Part shown: piece by piece, positions 25,914 to 34,562 of the stretch | How positions within the stretch are numbered: position 1 is the stretch's first letter | Layout of the letters: every line of letters begins with the position of its first letter | NCBI RefSeq assembly: GCF_030717955.1 | Contig: NZ_JAUZVY010000001.1 | Span: forward strand, 62,001-126,000 | Direction: 5' to 3' | DNA length: 64,000 nucleotides | From: Alkalimonas delamerensis | Lineage (GTDB): Bacteria > Pseudomonadota > Gammaproteobacteria > Enterobacterales > Alteromonadaceae | Program-made: the position numbers and the translations under genes | The notes under the pieces: generated by a model | Told to the model about the DNA's origin: nothing | The model's database searches: none | Seen by the model: only the letters and a program-made list of their open reading frames with translations

Positions 25914-26552
25914 ATGGCGATTTCAGCCAACAAACGCCCTGTGATGACACTGTTTTCTGCTGCTGATGACATGTACAGTCATCAGGTACGCATCGTACTG
26001 GCAGAGAAAGGCGTCAGTGTTGATATTCTCCAGGTCACTCAGGATAACCTGCCTGAGGAGCTGTATGAAGTGAATCCTTATGGCAGTCTGCCAACCCTGC
26101 TGGATCGGGAACTGTCGCTTTACCAGGCTCAGATCATCATTGAGTACCTGGATGAACGCTTTCCACACCCACCCTTGATGCCGGTGTACCCGGTTGCCCG
26201 TGGTCAGGCTCGCTTGATGATGTACCGTATTGAAAAAGACTGGTACGCACTGGCCGAGAAGATCCTGAACCATGACGAGGATGCCGAACAAGCCCGTCAG
26301 GATTTGACGGAAGGTTTGCTGGCCGTCGCCCCGCTGTTTGATGAAGCCCCATTCTTTATGAGTGAAGAGTTTGGCTTGGTTGATTGTTACATGGCAGCCT
26401 TGTTGTGGCGTTTGCCCAAGCTTGGCATTGAACTATCCGGTCCCGGCAGTAAAACCTTGCTGAACTACATGGGACGGTTGTTTGATCGCGATTCTTTCCT
26501 CGCCTCCTTGACCGATGCCGAACGCGAGTACCGGCGCGCTAAAGGAGTCTGA
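25914..26552 (+). CDS. sspA: Stringent starvation protein A
   Basis: 212 residues with a GST-like fold: thioredoxin-like N-terminal part (LFSAADDMYSHQVRIVLAEKG, NPYGSLPTL) and all-helical C-terminal domain. SspA binds RNA polymerase and helps stationary-phase and acid-stress expression. Start ATG follows CGGAGGA. One base separates it from sspB. Confidence 0.95.
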   Translation: MAISANKRPVMTLFSAADDMYSHQVRIVLAEKGVSVDILQVTQDNLPEELYEVNPYGSLPTLLDRELSLYQAQIIIEYLDERFPHPPLMPVYPVARGQARLMMYRIEKDWYALAEKILNHDEDAEQARQDLTEGLLAVAPLFDEAPFFMSEEFGLVDCYMAALLWRLPKLGIELSGPGSKTLLNYMGRLFDRDSFLASLTDAEREYRRAKGV

Positions 26553-26553
26553 A

Positions 26554-26985
26554 ATGACACCGAACCGACCCTACCTGCTGCGCGCTTTTTACGAGTGGAT
26601 AGTGGACAACGACTGCACGCCTTACCTGGTCGTGGATGCGGAGTACCCGGAGACCCGGGTACCGCAGCAGTTTGTGCAAAATGGTCAAATCGTGCTGAAT
26701 CTGGCACCATCCGCCGTTGCGCAAATGCAAATGGGCAATGAGGTGATCAGTTGCAGCGCCCGCTTTGGCGGTCACCCCTTTGCGTTGCACATACCGGTTA
26801 GAGCTGTGCTGGCAATTTACGCCAAGGAAAATGGTGCTGGTACCGTCTTTACCCTGGAGGACGATGAGGGTTTTGAGCAGGAGCCTAGTTTGGAACCTGC
26901 AGCACCTGCTAAGGCTGACAGCAAGTCAGAGCTGCAAAGCAAAACTCCCGCCAAAAAGAAAGGCCATCTTACCGTTATCAAGTGA
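26554..26985 (+). CDS. sspB: SspB, ClpXP specificity-enhancing factor
   Basis: 143 residues from ATG 26554 (AAAGGAG upstream; a GTG-type extension would overlap sspA). Folded tag-binding domain in residues ~1-110, then an acidic/Ala/Lys linker, then a C-terminal tail KGHLTVIK resembling the ClpX-binding XB motif. Delivers ssrA-tagged proteins to ClpXP. 3 bp from the convergent TPR gene. Confidence 0.94.
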   Translation: MTPNRPYLLRAFYEWIVDNDCTPYLVVDAEYPETRVPQQFVQNGQIVLNLAPSAVAQMQMGNEVISCSARFGGHPFALHIPVRAVLAIYAKENGAGTVFTLEDDEGFEQEPSLEPAAPAKADSKSELQSKTPAKKKGHLTVIK

Positions 26986-26988
26986 TGG

Positions 26989-29763
26989 TCACTGTGTCAA
27001 AGCCGACAAGCGTTTTTGAGCGCGGTCGGCCAATCCCGGGTGGTCGTCATTTGCACTAAGCTGACGCAATAGCCGAATGGCTTCTTCCTGTCGTTCCAGA
27101 CCAAGCAAGCAGACTGCAGTGAGATACAACACTTCAACATTGCCGCTATCGAGACTGTGAGCACGTCGTAACAACGGCAGTGCTGTTTCGTACTCCTTTG
27201 ACTCAATCAGCGTCGACGCGTAGGTGGTCAGCCGGCCAGGATGCATTGGCGTGATGGAAACCGCTTGCTGGGCAAACCCCCTGGCTTGATCGGGCCTTTC
27301 CGCAAGTATGGCGATCGCCAGGTTATTCAGTAAGGCTGGATCCTGTTGATAATGACCCTGCTCAAGCAGTTGCTGGTACAAGCTGGCAGCGGTTGAGTGA
27401 TCAGCATGATTCATTGCGTGCTCGGCATAGAGACGGCGTAGCCAAAAGTTATCCGCTGCTTTGTTCAGCTGCCGCTGTGCCAAACTACTAAACTGAGCCG
27501 CCAGTGCATCATCCCGAGCAAGTTCATAGAGCTCGGCCCAGGCCCGGCGATAGTCTGGATCAAGGGTGATGGCTTGCTCTAACAACTTAGCCGCATCAAT
27601 TAAAGTACCCTGGCGTTGAGCGATGCTTGCCTGCAAACGTAAAATATCGGGTGAGTGCACAAATTGTTGGGATAAGTTAGTGAGGTAGGCCTGAGCGGTA
27701 TCCAGTTGGTCTTGCTGCAGCAAAACCTTGACCAGCTCCAACTGATAGAGCAACACGTCCGGATGCGTTGCACCCAGCTGCCGGAATACCGCTTTGGCTT
27801 CTGTTGGCTGGTTCAGAGCCAGGTAGCGTTGGCCGATTTGGTACCAGATGTCGGCGGTCAAACCGGGCTGTTTCGCAAGGTTGCCAAGGGTTTGGTTGGC
27901 TCGGTTGGGCTGATTGAGCCGGGTTTGGATTTCAGCTTGCAACAACAGCCAATCTGGTGCCATAAACTCCTGGCGAAGTGCCCGCTGCACAATGGCAAGG
28001 GCTGCTTCATACTGCCGCTGGCTCAGGTAATGTTGTGACAGCAACTCTGCTGCGGGGCGAAAATACTGGCGGTTCAATAACTCATGAAGGCGTGTTTCAG
28101 CACTATCAACCTTACCCAATTGAAGCTCTGTGGCAGCCAAAAGTGTGATGGCTTTCAAATGGCGGGATTGCTGCTGCAGCATGGTTTTTAGCAGTGCTTC
28201 GGCTTGCTGAAAATCCTGCTGCTGGAAATACAGGTTGGCCTGGGTTAAGCGGCCGGCAAAATGATCAGGTTGCTGTGCAAAGAGCTGACTTAGCAGCTGC
28301 TCGGCATCCTGCCAGTGGCCTGACTTAAACCGGATAGCGGCCAGTAGACTCAGGTTATCGGCACTGGGTTCGATGTTTAGCAGTTCCGAGCCCAAAGCTG
28401 CGGCTGCTTCAAGATCCTGTTGCTCCAACAGCAATAAGGCTTGCTGCAGCAGCACCGGAGCGGATGCTGTCGATGCCATCCGACCCAAAAAATCGCTGGC
28501 AGAAGCCGCGCCTTGTTGCCTGGCAATACGCTGGCTCTCCAGCAGAATTAAGGCTTCATGGCCAGGGTATTGACCGCGCGCTTGGGTCAGCAATTGATCG
28601 GCGGCCTCATTGCGTCCGAGCTGCTGCATTAGCTGGATCTGTAAAGCCAACAGTTGCGGTGACCGCTGCACACTGGCTGGGTGTTGCTCCAGAAAGCGTA
28701 GGGTCTGAGCTCTTGGCCGGTGGCGGCGGTAAATATCAGCCGCCATACCCAGAGCCGTTAAATCCTTGGGTGCCAGCTGCAAATAGCTTTCAAAATCACG
28801 CAGTGCTTGCTCGGTGTTGCCCAGCAGGTAGCCAGCTGAGGCACGTAGAAACAGTTGTTCCGATTGATCGTCAAAGTGCGAGGATGGCAACGCAGCAAGA
28901 TCATCATGCAAGCTCTGTAAACTGGTTAGGGCTGTTGCGTCCTGACGCAACATGGCAGCCAGGAAAGCTGAAGAAAAACGAATATAGGGATCGAGCATGC
29001 CTTGCTGCTGCATCGTGTCCAGCAGCTTTTGAGCCTCCTCGAGCTTGGCCATGGCGATAAAGGCCGCACTTAAGGAGCGCATTATGACCGGATCATCCGG
29101 TGCCTGCTGCCAGGCTTGTTGGTAAGCCTTCGTTGCAGCAGGAAAGTCGTCCTGCTGTCTTAACAAGTCCCCTTTTAAACGCCAGCTGTCCGCGCGCTTA
29201 GGATCCATGTCCATGGCCATTGCCAGCAGCGACTCAACTTCAGCAAAGTTTTGCTGTTGCAAGTGCAATGCGGCTTTGGCATTCAACAATTGCACCTGAT
29301 CTTGCCTTGGGATTGCAGCTGCGGTTGTCAACTTTTCTGCTGCCAGATCAAAGTTACCATCCCGGCCATGGACAGCGGCAGCACTAAGCAGCCACCGAAA
29401 TCGATGCTGTGGCTGCATACCACCCTGGTTTTCCAGCCGTAAAATTGCATTAAAGTATCGGCTAATCTGATAGCTGGTTAGCAAAGATGGCAGCATCAAA
29501 TTGATGTCGGCGCCTTCAGTTAACGCTTCCTCGTAGACATAAATGGCTTCAAAAAAACGGCCTTGTTGGAAAAAGATATCGCCGAGTAATAGTTTGGCGG
29601 GTAAGTGATCGGGCTCTTGATGAAGTACGTGCCGTAAGTGAATAAAGGCGCTGCCATAGTCTTGCTGTTGAAACAGCGATAGGGCGGTCTCAAAGTTGTA
29701 TTGCTTATCGGCATGCACCAAGGTAGACAACAACAACAATACTGCGGACAAAGCAAACTTCAT
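26989..29763 (-). CDS. prsT: PrsT-like TPR-repeat protein of the PEP-CTERM/exosortase system
   Basis: 924 residues from ATG 29763 (GAGG upstream), which gives a clean signal peptide (MKFALSAVLLLLSTLVHA). Almost the whole mature protein is a solenoid of tetratricopeptide repeats, for example LLGDIFFQQGRFFEAIYVYEEAL near residue 60 and WRLKGDLLRQQDDFPAATKAY. Size, signal peptide and adjacency to a PEP-CTERM protein fit the PrsT family often found in exosortase gene sets. It probably acts in the periplasm in export or assembly of surface polymer. A generic exported TPR protein is the alternative. No exosortase is in the window. Confidence 0.72.
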   Translation of the reverse strand: MKFALSAVLLLLSTLVHADKQYNFETALSLFQQQDYGSAFIHLRHVLHQEPDHLPAKLLLGDIFFQQGRFFEAIYVYEEALTEGADINLMLPSLLTSYQISRYFNAILRLENQGGMQPQHRFRWLLSAAAVHGRDGNFDLAAEKLTTAAAIPRQDQVQLLNAKAALHLQQQNFAEVESLLAMAMDMDPKRADSWRLKGDLLRQQDDFPAATKAYQQAWQQAPDDPVIMRSLSAAFIAMAKLEEAQKLLDTMQQQGMLDPYIRFSSAFLAAMLRQDATALTSLQSLHDDLAALPSSHFDDQSEQLFLRASAGYLLGNTEQALRDFESYLQLAPKDLTALGMAADIYRRHRPRAQTLRFLEQHPASVQRSPQLLALQIQLMQQLGRNEAADQLLTQARGQYPGHEALILLESQRIARQQGAASASDFLGRMASTASAPVLLQQALLLLEQQDLEAAAALGSELLNIEPSADNLSLLAAIRFKSGHWQDAEQLLSQLFAQQPDHFAGRLTQANLYFQQQDFQQAEALLKTMLQQQSRHLKAITLLAATELQLGKVDSAETRLHELLNRQYFRPAAELLSQHYLSQRQYEAALAIVQRALRQEFMAPDWLLLQAEIQTRLNQPNRANQTLGNLAKQPGLTADIWYQIGQRYLALNQPTEAKAVFRQLGATHPDVLLYQLELVKVLLQQDQLDTAQAYLTNLSQQFVHSPDILRLQASIAQRQGTLIDAAKLLEQAITLDPDYRRAWAELYELARDDALAAQFSSLAQRQLNKAADNFWLRRLYAEHAMNHADHSTAASLYQQLLEQGHYQQDPALLNNLAIAILAERPDQARGFAQQAVSITPMHPGRLTTYASTLIESKEYETALPLLRRAHSLDSGNVEVLYLTAVCLLGLERQEEAIRLLRQLSANDDHPGLADRAQKRLSALTQ

Positions 29764-29811
29764 GGTAAGCCTCACAGACTGATAACAGATCACGGACTTG
29801 CTGAGATAAAA

Positions 29812-29835
29812 ATAAAGGGGCCAAAGCCCCTTTAT
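29812..29835 (-). terminator. Rho-independent terminator of the PEP-CTERM gene
   Basis: Perfect 10-bp stem ATAAAGGGGC / GCCCCTTTAT, 4-nt loop, followed on the minus strand by TTTTTATC. Lies 17 bp after the PEP-CTERM stop and before prsT, so prsT expression may rely on read-through or an unseen promoter. Confidence 0.8.
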
Positions 29836-29851
29836 GTAGATACGAAAGCTT

Positions 29852-30613
29852 TTAGGCTAGCTTAATTTGCCGACGGCGTCCGCGCAACAACAACAGACCC
29901 AGTGCCAGCAAGCCAAGAGAGGCCGGTGTCGCAACATCGGTGGTCGGCTGATTAAATACAGTGGTCAACGAGCTGAACTTAAATTTATCTCTGTCGTAAA
30001 ATAAATCTGAGCTTTGGTTAAAGTGATGGTTGTAAGCACCAATTAGCCAGGTGGTTTTGGCAATGCCAGAAACGACAGTGTTACCACTGACCTGAACCTG
30101 AGCGGCATCGGAAAAGTCGGTAAGACGCATTGCGCCGGCTTGGCTTGCATTGCCTGAAACTAACTGAGAGTTGCTGTAAGCAGATTTGACACTGGTCAGA
30201 GCCGCGATGTCGGACCAATTTTGAGTGCCAGCAAAAGGATTGCTGTCAAAGCCTGCGACTGACAACCATGCCTGTCCGGCGCTGCCATTCCACTCATTCC
30301 AACTGGTCATCAAAGCGCCGAGCTCAACCGCGCGATCAAACTCGAGCAAAATAAATTGCGAGCCATTGAAGCTGTCAACACCGTGTCCATTGACATTGGT
30401 ACCATAACTGTTCAGGTAAAAATTTGATTGCGCAACGGTGCCATTAGTGGCGGCGGAGGACCAGGCCGTCAGGGTTGCAGAGTTGCCCAGGTCCGACTGA
30501 AGAGTGACACTGGAGTTCCAGCTGCCGTTGCCGGTGAAGTCCCAGGTTTCAGTGGTGGCTGCATTAAGGGTAAAAACCATAAAGGATGCGGCAAAGGTAA
30601 CTAACTTCAACAT
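29852..30613 (-). CDS. PEP-CTERM sorting-domain surface protein
   Basis: 253 residues: signal peptide (cleavage near residue 18, FTLNA), a Ser/Asn/Gly/Thr-rich mature domain with predicted beta structure (ETWDFTGNGSWNSS, SQFILLEFDRAVELGALMTSW), and a C-terminal sorting signal: VATPASLG, hydrophobic helix LLALGLLLL, then RGRRR. The usual VPEP core is replaced by VATP. Substrate of an exosortase expected elsewhere in the genome. The mature domain somewhat resembles exosortase-dependent surface proteins of the XDP type, but that is not certain. Function unknown; surface or biofilm role is likely from the family. Confidence 0.8.
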   Translation of the reverse strand: MLKLVTFAASFMVFTLNAATTETWDFTGNGSWNSSVTLQSDLGNSATLTAWSSAATNGTVAQSNFYLNSYGTNVNGHGVDSFNGSQFILLEFDRAVELGALMTSWNEWNGSAGQAWLSVAGFDSNPFAGTQNWSDIAALTSVKSAYSNSQLVSGNASQAGAMRLTDFSDAAQVQVSGNTVVSGIAKTTWLIGAYNHHFNQSSDLFYDRDKFKFSSLTTVFNQPTTDVATPASLGLLALGLLLLRGRRRQIKLA

Positions 30614-30651
30614 ACAAAGTCCTTATCGTAAAACTACTGGTCTGAATATAA

Positions 30652-30666
30652 GCAAAATTCATTCCA
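30652..30666 (-). promoter_or_regulatory. Sigma-54 (-24/-12) promoter of the PEP-CTERM gene
   Basis: Minus strand reads TGGAATGAATTTTGC: GG and GC are separated by exactly 10 bp, matching TGGCACG-N4-TTGC in 7 of 11 consensus positions with all four invariant bases. Its GC doublet is 39 bp before the ATG. No activator site was located. Confidence 0.65.
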
Positions 30667-30742
30667 ACATGTTAGCTACTGTTTTCAAAGAAGATATTCA
30701 TTGATGGTCGCAGCTGTTGTCAAATATACTGACGATCTGGTC

Positions 30743-31621
30743 CTACCTGGTGGCCACTTGCCAGAAGGCTTTTAGCAGTGGCTCTTCATTGCGCTTGCTC
30801 AGTAGGCAAATACCTAGATCAAAATCGGTGAAATTGTAACCGATCCTTAGCGGTTTGACACGATCTTTTACCGGACTGTGCTGGACAACCACTTCGGGTA
30901 CCAAGGCAATGCCAGTTCCAAGCGCAACCATACTGACCATGGCCTCATGGCCATCGACTTTGGCCACCACGCAGGGGCGAATGCCACTGTCGCTCAGCCA
31001 GCGATCAAAACGACTGCGTGCGGGCCCTCTTTCAGGCTGAATCATCGGAATGCTCGACCAGTTCAGCGGCTGCTGTGCCAGTGCCTCGCTGACTTTGCCG
31101 GGCAGGGCTGGAGCAATCAGGCTTACTGGCAGCCGACAAATGCTGTGAAAAGCCATGTTCGATGGCAATTGCTCTGGCCGGGCTGCCAGTGCAATGTCGA
31201 CTTCTCCGGCGCGGACCTTTTCCACCGCTAGTGCAGCATCGCCGGTGGTGAGTGTGATATCGGCTTTCGGGCACAGCACACGGAACTTATCCAAAATGGC
31301 GGGCAGGTGACTGTAGCTTGCTGTCACGGTGCAAAATAGTTTGATTTCGCCTACCAATTCCGCGCTGCTCAGCGCAAGGTCCAATTGCAACTGATGCCAT
31401 TCGTCCAGCCATAAGGTAGCAAATTGCTGCACCCGCCGGCCTTCCGGTGTCAGGCGGACAGAGCGCTTATCGCGGATAAAGAGCTGGGTACGAAGCTCTT
31501 GCTCTAAGCGTTGGATCACCCGGGTCAGTGTTGGGGGGCTAACATACATTTGCTCGCTGGTCTTGGCGAAGCTTAAGCTGGATGCCAAATGCAAAAACAA
31601 CTGGGTGCTGCGAATATCCAT
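30743..31621 (-). CDS. ilvY: IlvY, LysR-family activator of ilvC
   Basis: 292 residues: N-terminal winged HTH (FLHLASSLSFAKTSEQMYVSPPTL then LTRVIQRLEQEL) and a C-terminal LysR substrate-binding domain. Divergent from ilvC with a 149-bp spacer, the arrangement known for ilvY/ilvC, where acetohydroxybutyrate or acetolactate is the inducer. The SIPMIQPERGPARSRFDRWL segment is also typical of IlvY. Confidence 0.93.
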   Translation of the reverse strand: MDIRSTQLFLHLASSLSFAKTSEQMYVSPPTLTRVIQRLEQELRTQLFIRDKRSVRLTPEGRRVQQFATLWLDEWHQLQLDLALSSAELVGEIKLFCTVTASYSHLPAILDKFRVLCPKADITLTTGDAALAVEKVRAGEVDIALAARPEQLPSNMAFHSICRLPVSLIAPALPGKVSEALAQQPLNWSSIPMIQPERGPARSRFDRWLSDSGIRPCVVAKVDGHEAMVSMVALGTGIALVPEVVVQHSPVKDRVKPLRIGYNFTDFDLGICLLSKRNEEPLLKAFWQVATR

Positions 31622-31626
31622 ACTTT

Positions 31627-31694
31627 TATTTCATTTTGTGAAATACTGAATTCAGAATAAATCACTTCATGCAATAAGTACAGTCGGCTATGAT
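31627..31694 (+). promoter_or_regulatory. ilvY/ilvC divergent control region with two palindromes
   Basis: Inverted repeat TATTTCA-N5-TGAAATA (31627-31645) and a perfect palindrome CTGAATTCAG (31646-31655) are directly adjacent, followed by a likely ilvC -10 TATGAT (31689-31694) with a poor -35. This is the expected form of an activator-dependent LysR promoter; IlvY binding is inferred. Confidence 0.5.
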
Positions 31695-31770
31695 GCTTTC
31701 ATCAACGCAGCAGCTTTGTCTGCCAGAGCCAGAGTGGCTGGCCAGCGTACCAGAATTTTAGAGACACAGT

Positions 31771-33255
31771 ATGAGCAACTATTTTAACAGCCTGAACTTA
31801 CGGCAGCAGCTGAAACAGCTGAAACAATGCCGCTTTATGGATCGCAGTGAATTCGCCGATGGCTGCAACGCGATTAAAGACTGGAACATTGTCATTGTTG
31901 GTTGTGGTGCCCAAGGTTTAAACCAGGGACTGAACATGCGCGACTCTGGGCTGAACATTAGCTACGCACTGCGTGAAGAGGCTATCCGTGAGCAGCGTGC
32001 TTCGTATCAGAAAGCAACCAGTAATGGTTTTAAAGTGGGCACTTACCAAGAGCTGATCCCCACCGCGGATTTGGTACTGAATCTGACCCCGGATAAGCAG
32101 CACAGTGCGGTGGTTGATGCCGTCATGCCGCTGATGAAAGAAGGCGCAACTCTGGCTTACTCGCACGGTTTCAACATCGTTGAGGAAGGCAAGCAAATCC
32201 GACCGGACATCACTGTTATTATGGTGGCACCTAAATGCCCGGGTACCGAAGTTCGGGAAGAATACAAGCGTGGTTTTGGTGTACCGACCTTAATTGCCGT
32301 GCATCCTGAAAATGATCCAAAAGGCCAGGGCTTGGCCATTGCCAAAGCCTATGCGGCGGCAACAGGTGGTGATCGGGCCGGTGTCTTGCACTCGTCCTTT
32401 ATTGCCGAAGTAAAATCAGACCTGATGGGCGAGCAAACCATTTTGTGTGGCATGCTGCAAACCGGTTCTATTTTGGCGTTTGATCGGATGGTAGCCGATG
32501 GCATGGAGCCGGGCTATGCCGGTAAGTTGATTCAACAGGGTTGGGAAGTCATCACCGAAGCACTGAAGCATGGTGGTATCACCCACATGATGGATCGGCT
32601 GTCTAACCCGGCCAAGGTCAAAGCTTACCGCCTGGCTGAGCAGTTAAAACAGCAGTTGCGTCCTTTGTTTGAACAGCACATGGACGACATCATCAGCGGT
32701 GAGTTCTCGCACACCATGATGGCCGACTGGGCCAACGATGATGCCAACTTGCTGCGCTGGCGCGAGGAAACCCGCCAAAGTGGCTTTGAGCAGGCGCCAG
32801 TATCGGATGAGCAGATTGCTGAACAAAGTTATTTCGATCGCGGTATTTTATTGGTTGCGATGGTCAAAGCCGGGGTTGAACTTGCCTTTGAAACCATGGT
32901 GGACGCAGGCATTATCGCCGAGTCAGCCTACTACGAGTCGCTGCATGAAACACCTTTGATTGCCAACACCATCGCTCGCAAACGTTTGTATGAGATGAAC
33001 GTGGTGATTTCGGATACGGCTGAATACGGTAACTACTTATTCGCCAATGCGGCTATCCCGCTGCTGCGTGATACCGTCAACAGCCTGCCGGCAGAGCTGG
33101 TAGGTAAGGGCCTGGCTGCCCCTCAGGCAGGGGTGGACAATCTGGAGCTGATTGCCATCAATGACGCTATCCGCACTCACCCGGTGGAGCAAGTCGGCAA
33201 AACCCTAAGGGGTTACATGACGGCGATGAAGAAAATTGTCGCAGCAGAGCACTAA
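31771..33255 (+). CDS. ilvC: Ketol-acid reductoisomerase, class II (long form)
   Basis: 494 residues, the long class II enzyme (E. coli 491). N-terminal NADPH-binding domain with IVIVGCGAQGLNQGLNMRDSG, and two copies of the knotted helical C-terminal domain, with metal-binding acidic residues in EVKSDLMGEQTIL. Converts acetolactate/acetohydroxybutyrate to dihydroxy acids in valine/isoleucine synthesis. Monocistronic with its own terminator. Confidence 0.98.
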   Translation: MSNYFNSLNLRQQLKQLKQCRFMDRSEFADGCNAIKDWNIVIVGCGAQGLNQGLNMRDSGLNISYALREEAIREQRASYQKATSNGFKVGTYQELIPTADLVLNLTPDKQHSAVVDAVMPLMKEGATLAYSHGFNIVEEGKQIRPDITVIMVAPKCPGTEVREEYKRGFGVPTLIAVHPENDPKGQGLAIAKAYAAATGGDRAGVLHSSFIAEVKSDLMGEQTILCGMLQTGSILAFDRMVADGMEPGYAGKLIQQGWEVITEALKHGGITHMMDRLSNPAKVKAYRLAEQLKQQLRPLFEQHMDDIISGEFSHTMMADWANDDANLLRWREETRQSGFEQAPVSDEQIAEQSYFDRGILLVAMVKAGVELAFETMVDAGIIAESAYYESLHETPLIANTIARKRLYEMNVVISDTAEYGNYLFANAAIPLLRDTVNSLPAELVGKGLAAPQAGVDNLELIAINDAIRTHPVEQVGKTLRGYMTAMKKIVAAEH

Positions 33256-33395
33256 ATAGCGTGGAGCATGAAACGTCATCCTTGCCGTTTCGTGGTGCCG
33301 CCAACGAATGATGTGGTCAACGGTGAGTTGCAAAGCGCCAGAAGCGCAGCAACTGCCGGACCAATAACGATGTTATACGTGGACCTTGGTTGTTT

Positions 33396-33421
33396 GCCCT
33401 GCTTTGCAGGGCTTTTTTTTT
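33396..33421 (+). terminator. Rho-independent terminator of ilvC
   Basis: GCCCTGC / GCAGGGC stem with TTT loop and nine Ts. Located 140 bp after the ilvC stop, 50 bp before mgsA. Confidence 0.88.
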
Positions 33422-33470
33422 GCGGTGCATTTGGTTATGTTGACAACAGAATGAAGCCTGGAGGGCCGGT

Positions 33471-33905
33471 ATGAAGACAATTGCTTTGGTAGCACACGAT
33501 GGCAAGAAGCAAGAGTTGTTGCAGTGGGTGCAGGCCCATGCAGATTTTTTTGTGGGTAAACAGCTTTACGCCACTGGCACCACAGGCGCGCTGTTGGCAG
33601 AAAGCCTTGGGCGGGAGGTCCATTGCCTGGCCAGTGGTCCACTGGGAGGGGATCAACAGATAGGTGCTTTAATTGCAGAGCAACAAGTTGACTGGTTGGT
33701 ATTTTTTTGGGATCCGCTCAGTTCGCAACCGCATGATCCGGATGTGAAAGCCTTGATTCGGCTGGCTGTGGTCTGGAATATCCCGGTGGCCTGCAACAGA
33801 GCCACCGCTGATTTTATTGTGCACTCCAGCTTGCTGCAGCAGGACTACCAGCGCAGCGTGCCGGACTTTAGCCAGCACCAGAACCGCTTTAAGACAGCAA
33901 CCTAG
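33471..33905 (+). CDS. mgsA: Methylglyoxal synthase
   Basis: 144 residues. Phosphate-binding and catalytic motifs are visible: LVAHDGKK at the N terminus, ATGTTG, GPLGGDQQIGALI, and FFWDPLSSQPHDPDVKAL carrying the catalytic Asp. Converts DHAP to methylglyoxal plus phosphate, a bypass when phosphate is short. Its stop codon overlaps the convergent mnhG stop. Confidence 0.95.
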   Translation: MKTIALVAHDGKKQELLQWVQAHADFFVGKQLYATGTTGALLAESLGREVHCLASGPLGGDQQIGALIAEQQVDWLVFFWDPLSSQPHDPDVKALIRLAVVWNIPVACNRATADFIVHSSLLQQDYQRSVPDFSQHQNRFKTAT

Positions 33906-34288
33906 GGTTTGTCTTGCAGATCCTTAATGTGCTCTGGGCTGTGCAGCACATGGGTTTCTTCGTCGTAGCGGCCATGCAGTTCGTCTTTCACGGTTTTGTC
34001 CCACAAAGGGACGCCAATGAAGTAACCGGCGCGCCCAATGGCGTGCGCGGCGATGGGGGAGGTCAGGGTGGTGAACGCCATTACCGCCAGCGCGCGTAAG
34101 ACCACACCACTGTCCAAAAAGAACAGCATCACGCCACACATAATCAGACCGGCGCCAAGCACACCGGACTTGGTTGTTGCGTGCATCCGTGTGAGCAAGT
34201 CCGGCATCCGGAACACACCCAAGGAGGCAACCAGCATAAAGAAGCTGCCAGCCAGCACAAAAAAGGCTGCCAGAATATCAGTGATCAT
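33902..34288 (-). CDS. mnhG: Mrp/Mnh antiporter subunit G
   Basis: 128 residues from ATG 34288 (GGAG upstream). Three membrane helices (ILAAFFVLAGSFFMLVASLGVFR first) and the MrpG motif RMPDLLTRMHATTKSGVLGAGL. The C-terminal 30 residues are polar. Overlaps mnhF by 11 bp; last gene of the antiporter operon. Confidence 0.93.
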   Translation of the reverse strand: MITDILAAFFVLAGSFFMLVASLGVFRMPDLLTRMHATTKSGVLGAGLIMCGVMLFFLDSGVVLRALAVMAFTTLTSPIAAHAIGRAGYFIGVPLWDKTVKDELHGRYDEETHVLHSPEHIKDLQDKP

Positions 34289-34562
34289 CGCGGTGACTCC
34301 CTTTTTCCAGGTAGCGGGCAAAACCGATGGCGGCTAAAAATGCGGTCAGTGCCAGCACCATGGCAACGTCAATAAAGGCATCGCGGCCGGTCCGTATGGC
34401 GTACAAACCAATCAGGCCCACCGTCATCGAGGCAATCAGCTCCAACGCCACTACCCGATCAGGCAGGGTCGGTCCTTTGAATAAACGCCACAGCGCAAAG
34501 AATAGGGCTGCACTTAAGATGGCAAAGCACAGCCAGAGGGTATAATCGAGTACCGGATTCAT
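34278..34562 (-). CDS. mnhF: Mrp/Mnh antiporter subunit F
   Basis: 94 residues, three membrane helices, with the conserved LPDRVVALELIASMTVGLIG segment (FKGPTLPDR). Small subunit of the multi-subunit Na+/H+ antiporter. 4-bp overlap with mnhE. Confidence 0.92.
   Translation of the reverse strand: MNPVLDYTLWLCFAILSAALFFALWRLFKGPTLPDRVVALELIASMTVGLIGLYAIRTGRDAFIDVAMVLALTAFLAAIGFARYLEKGSHRDDH

Noticed and set aside
28464..29060. 198-codon plus-strand open frame
   Set aside because: Lies antisense inside the continuous TPR solenoid of prsT, with no ribosome site or recognisable domain.
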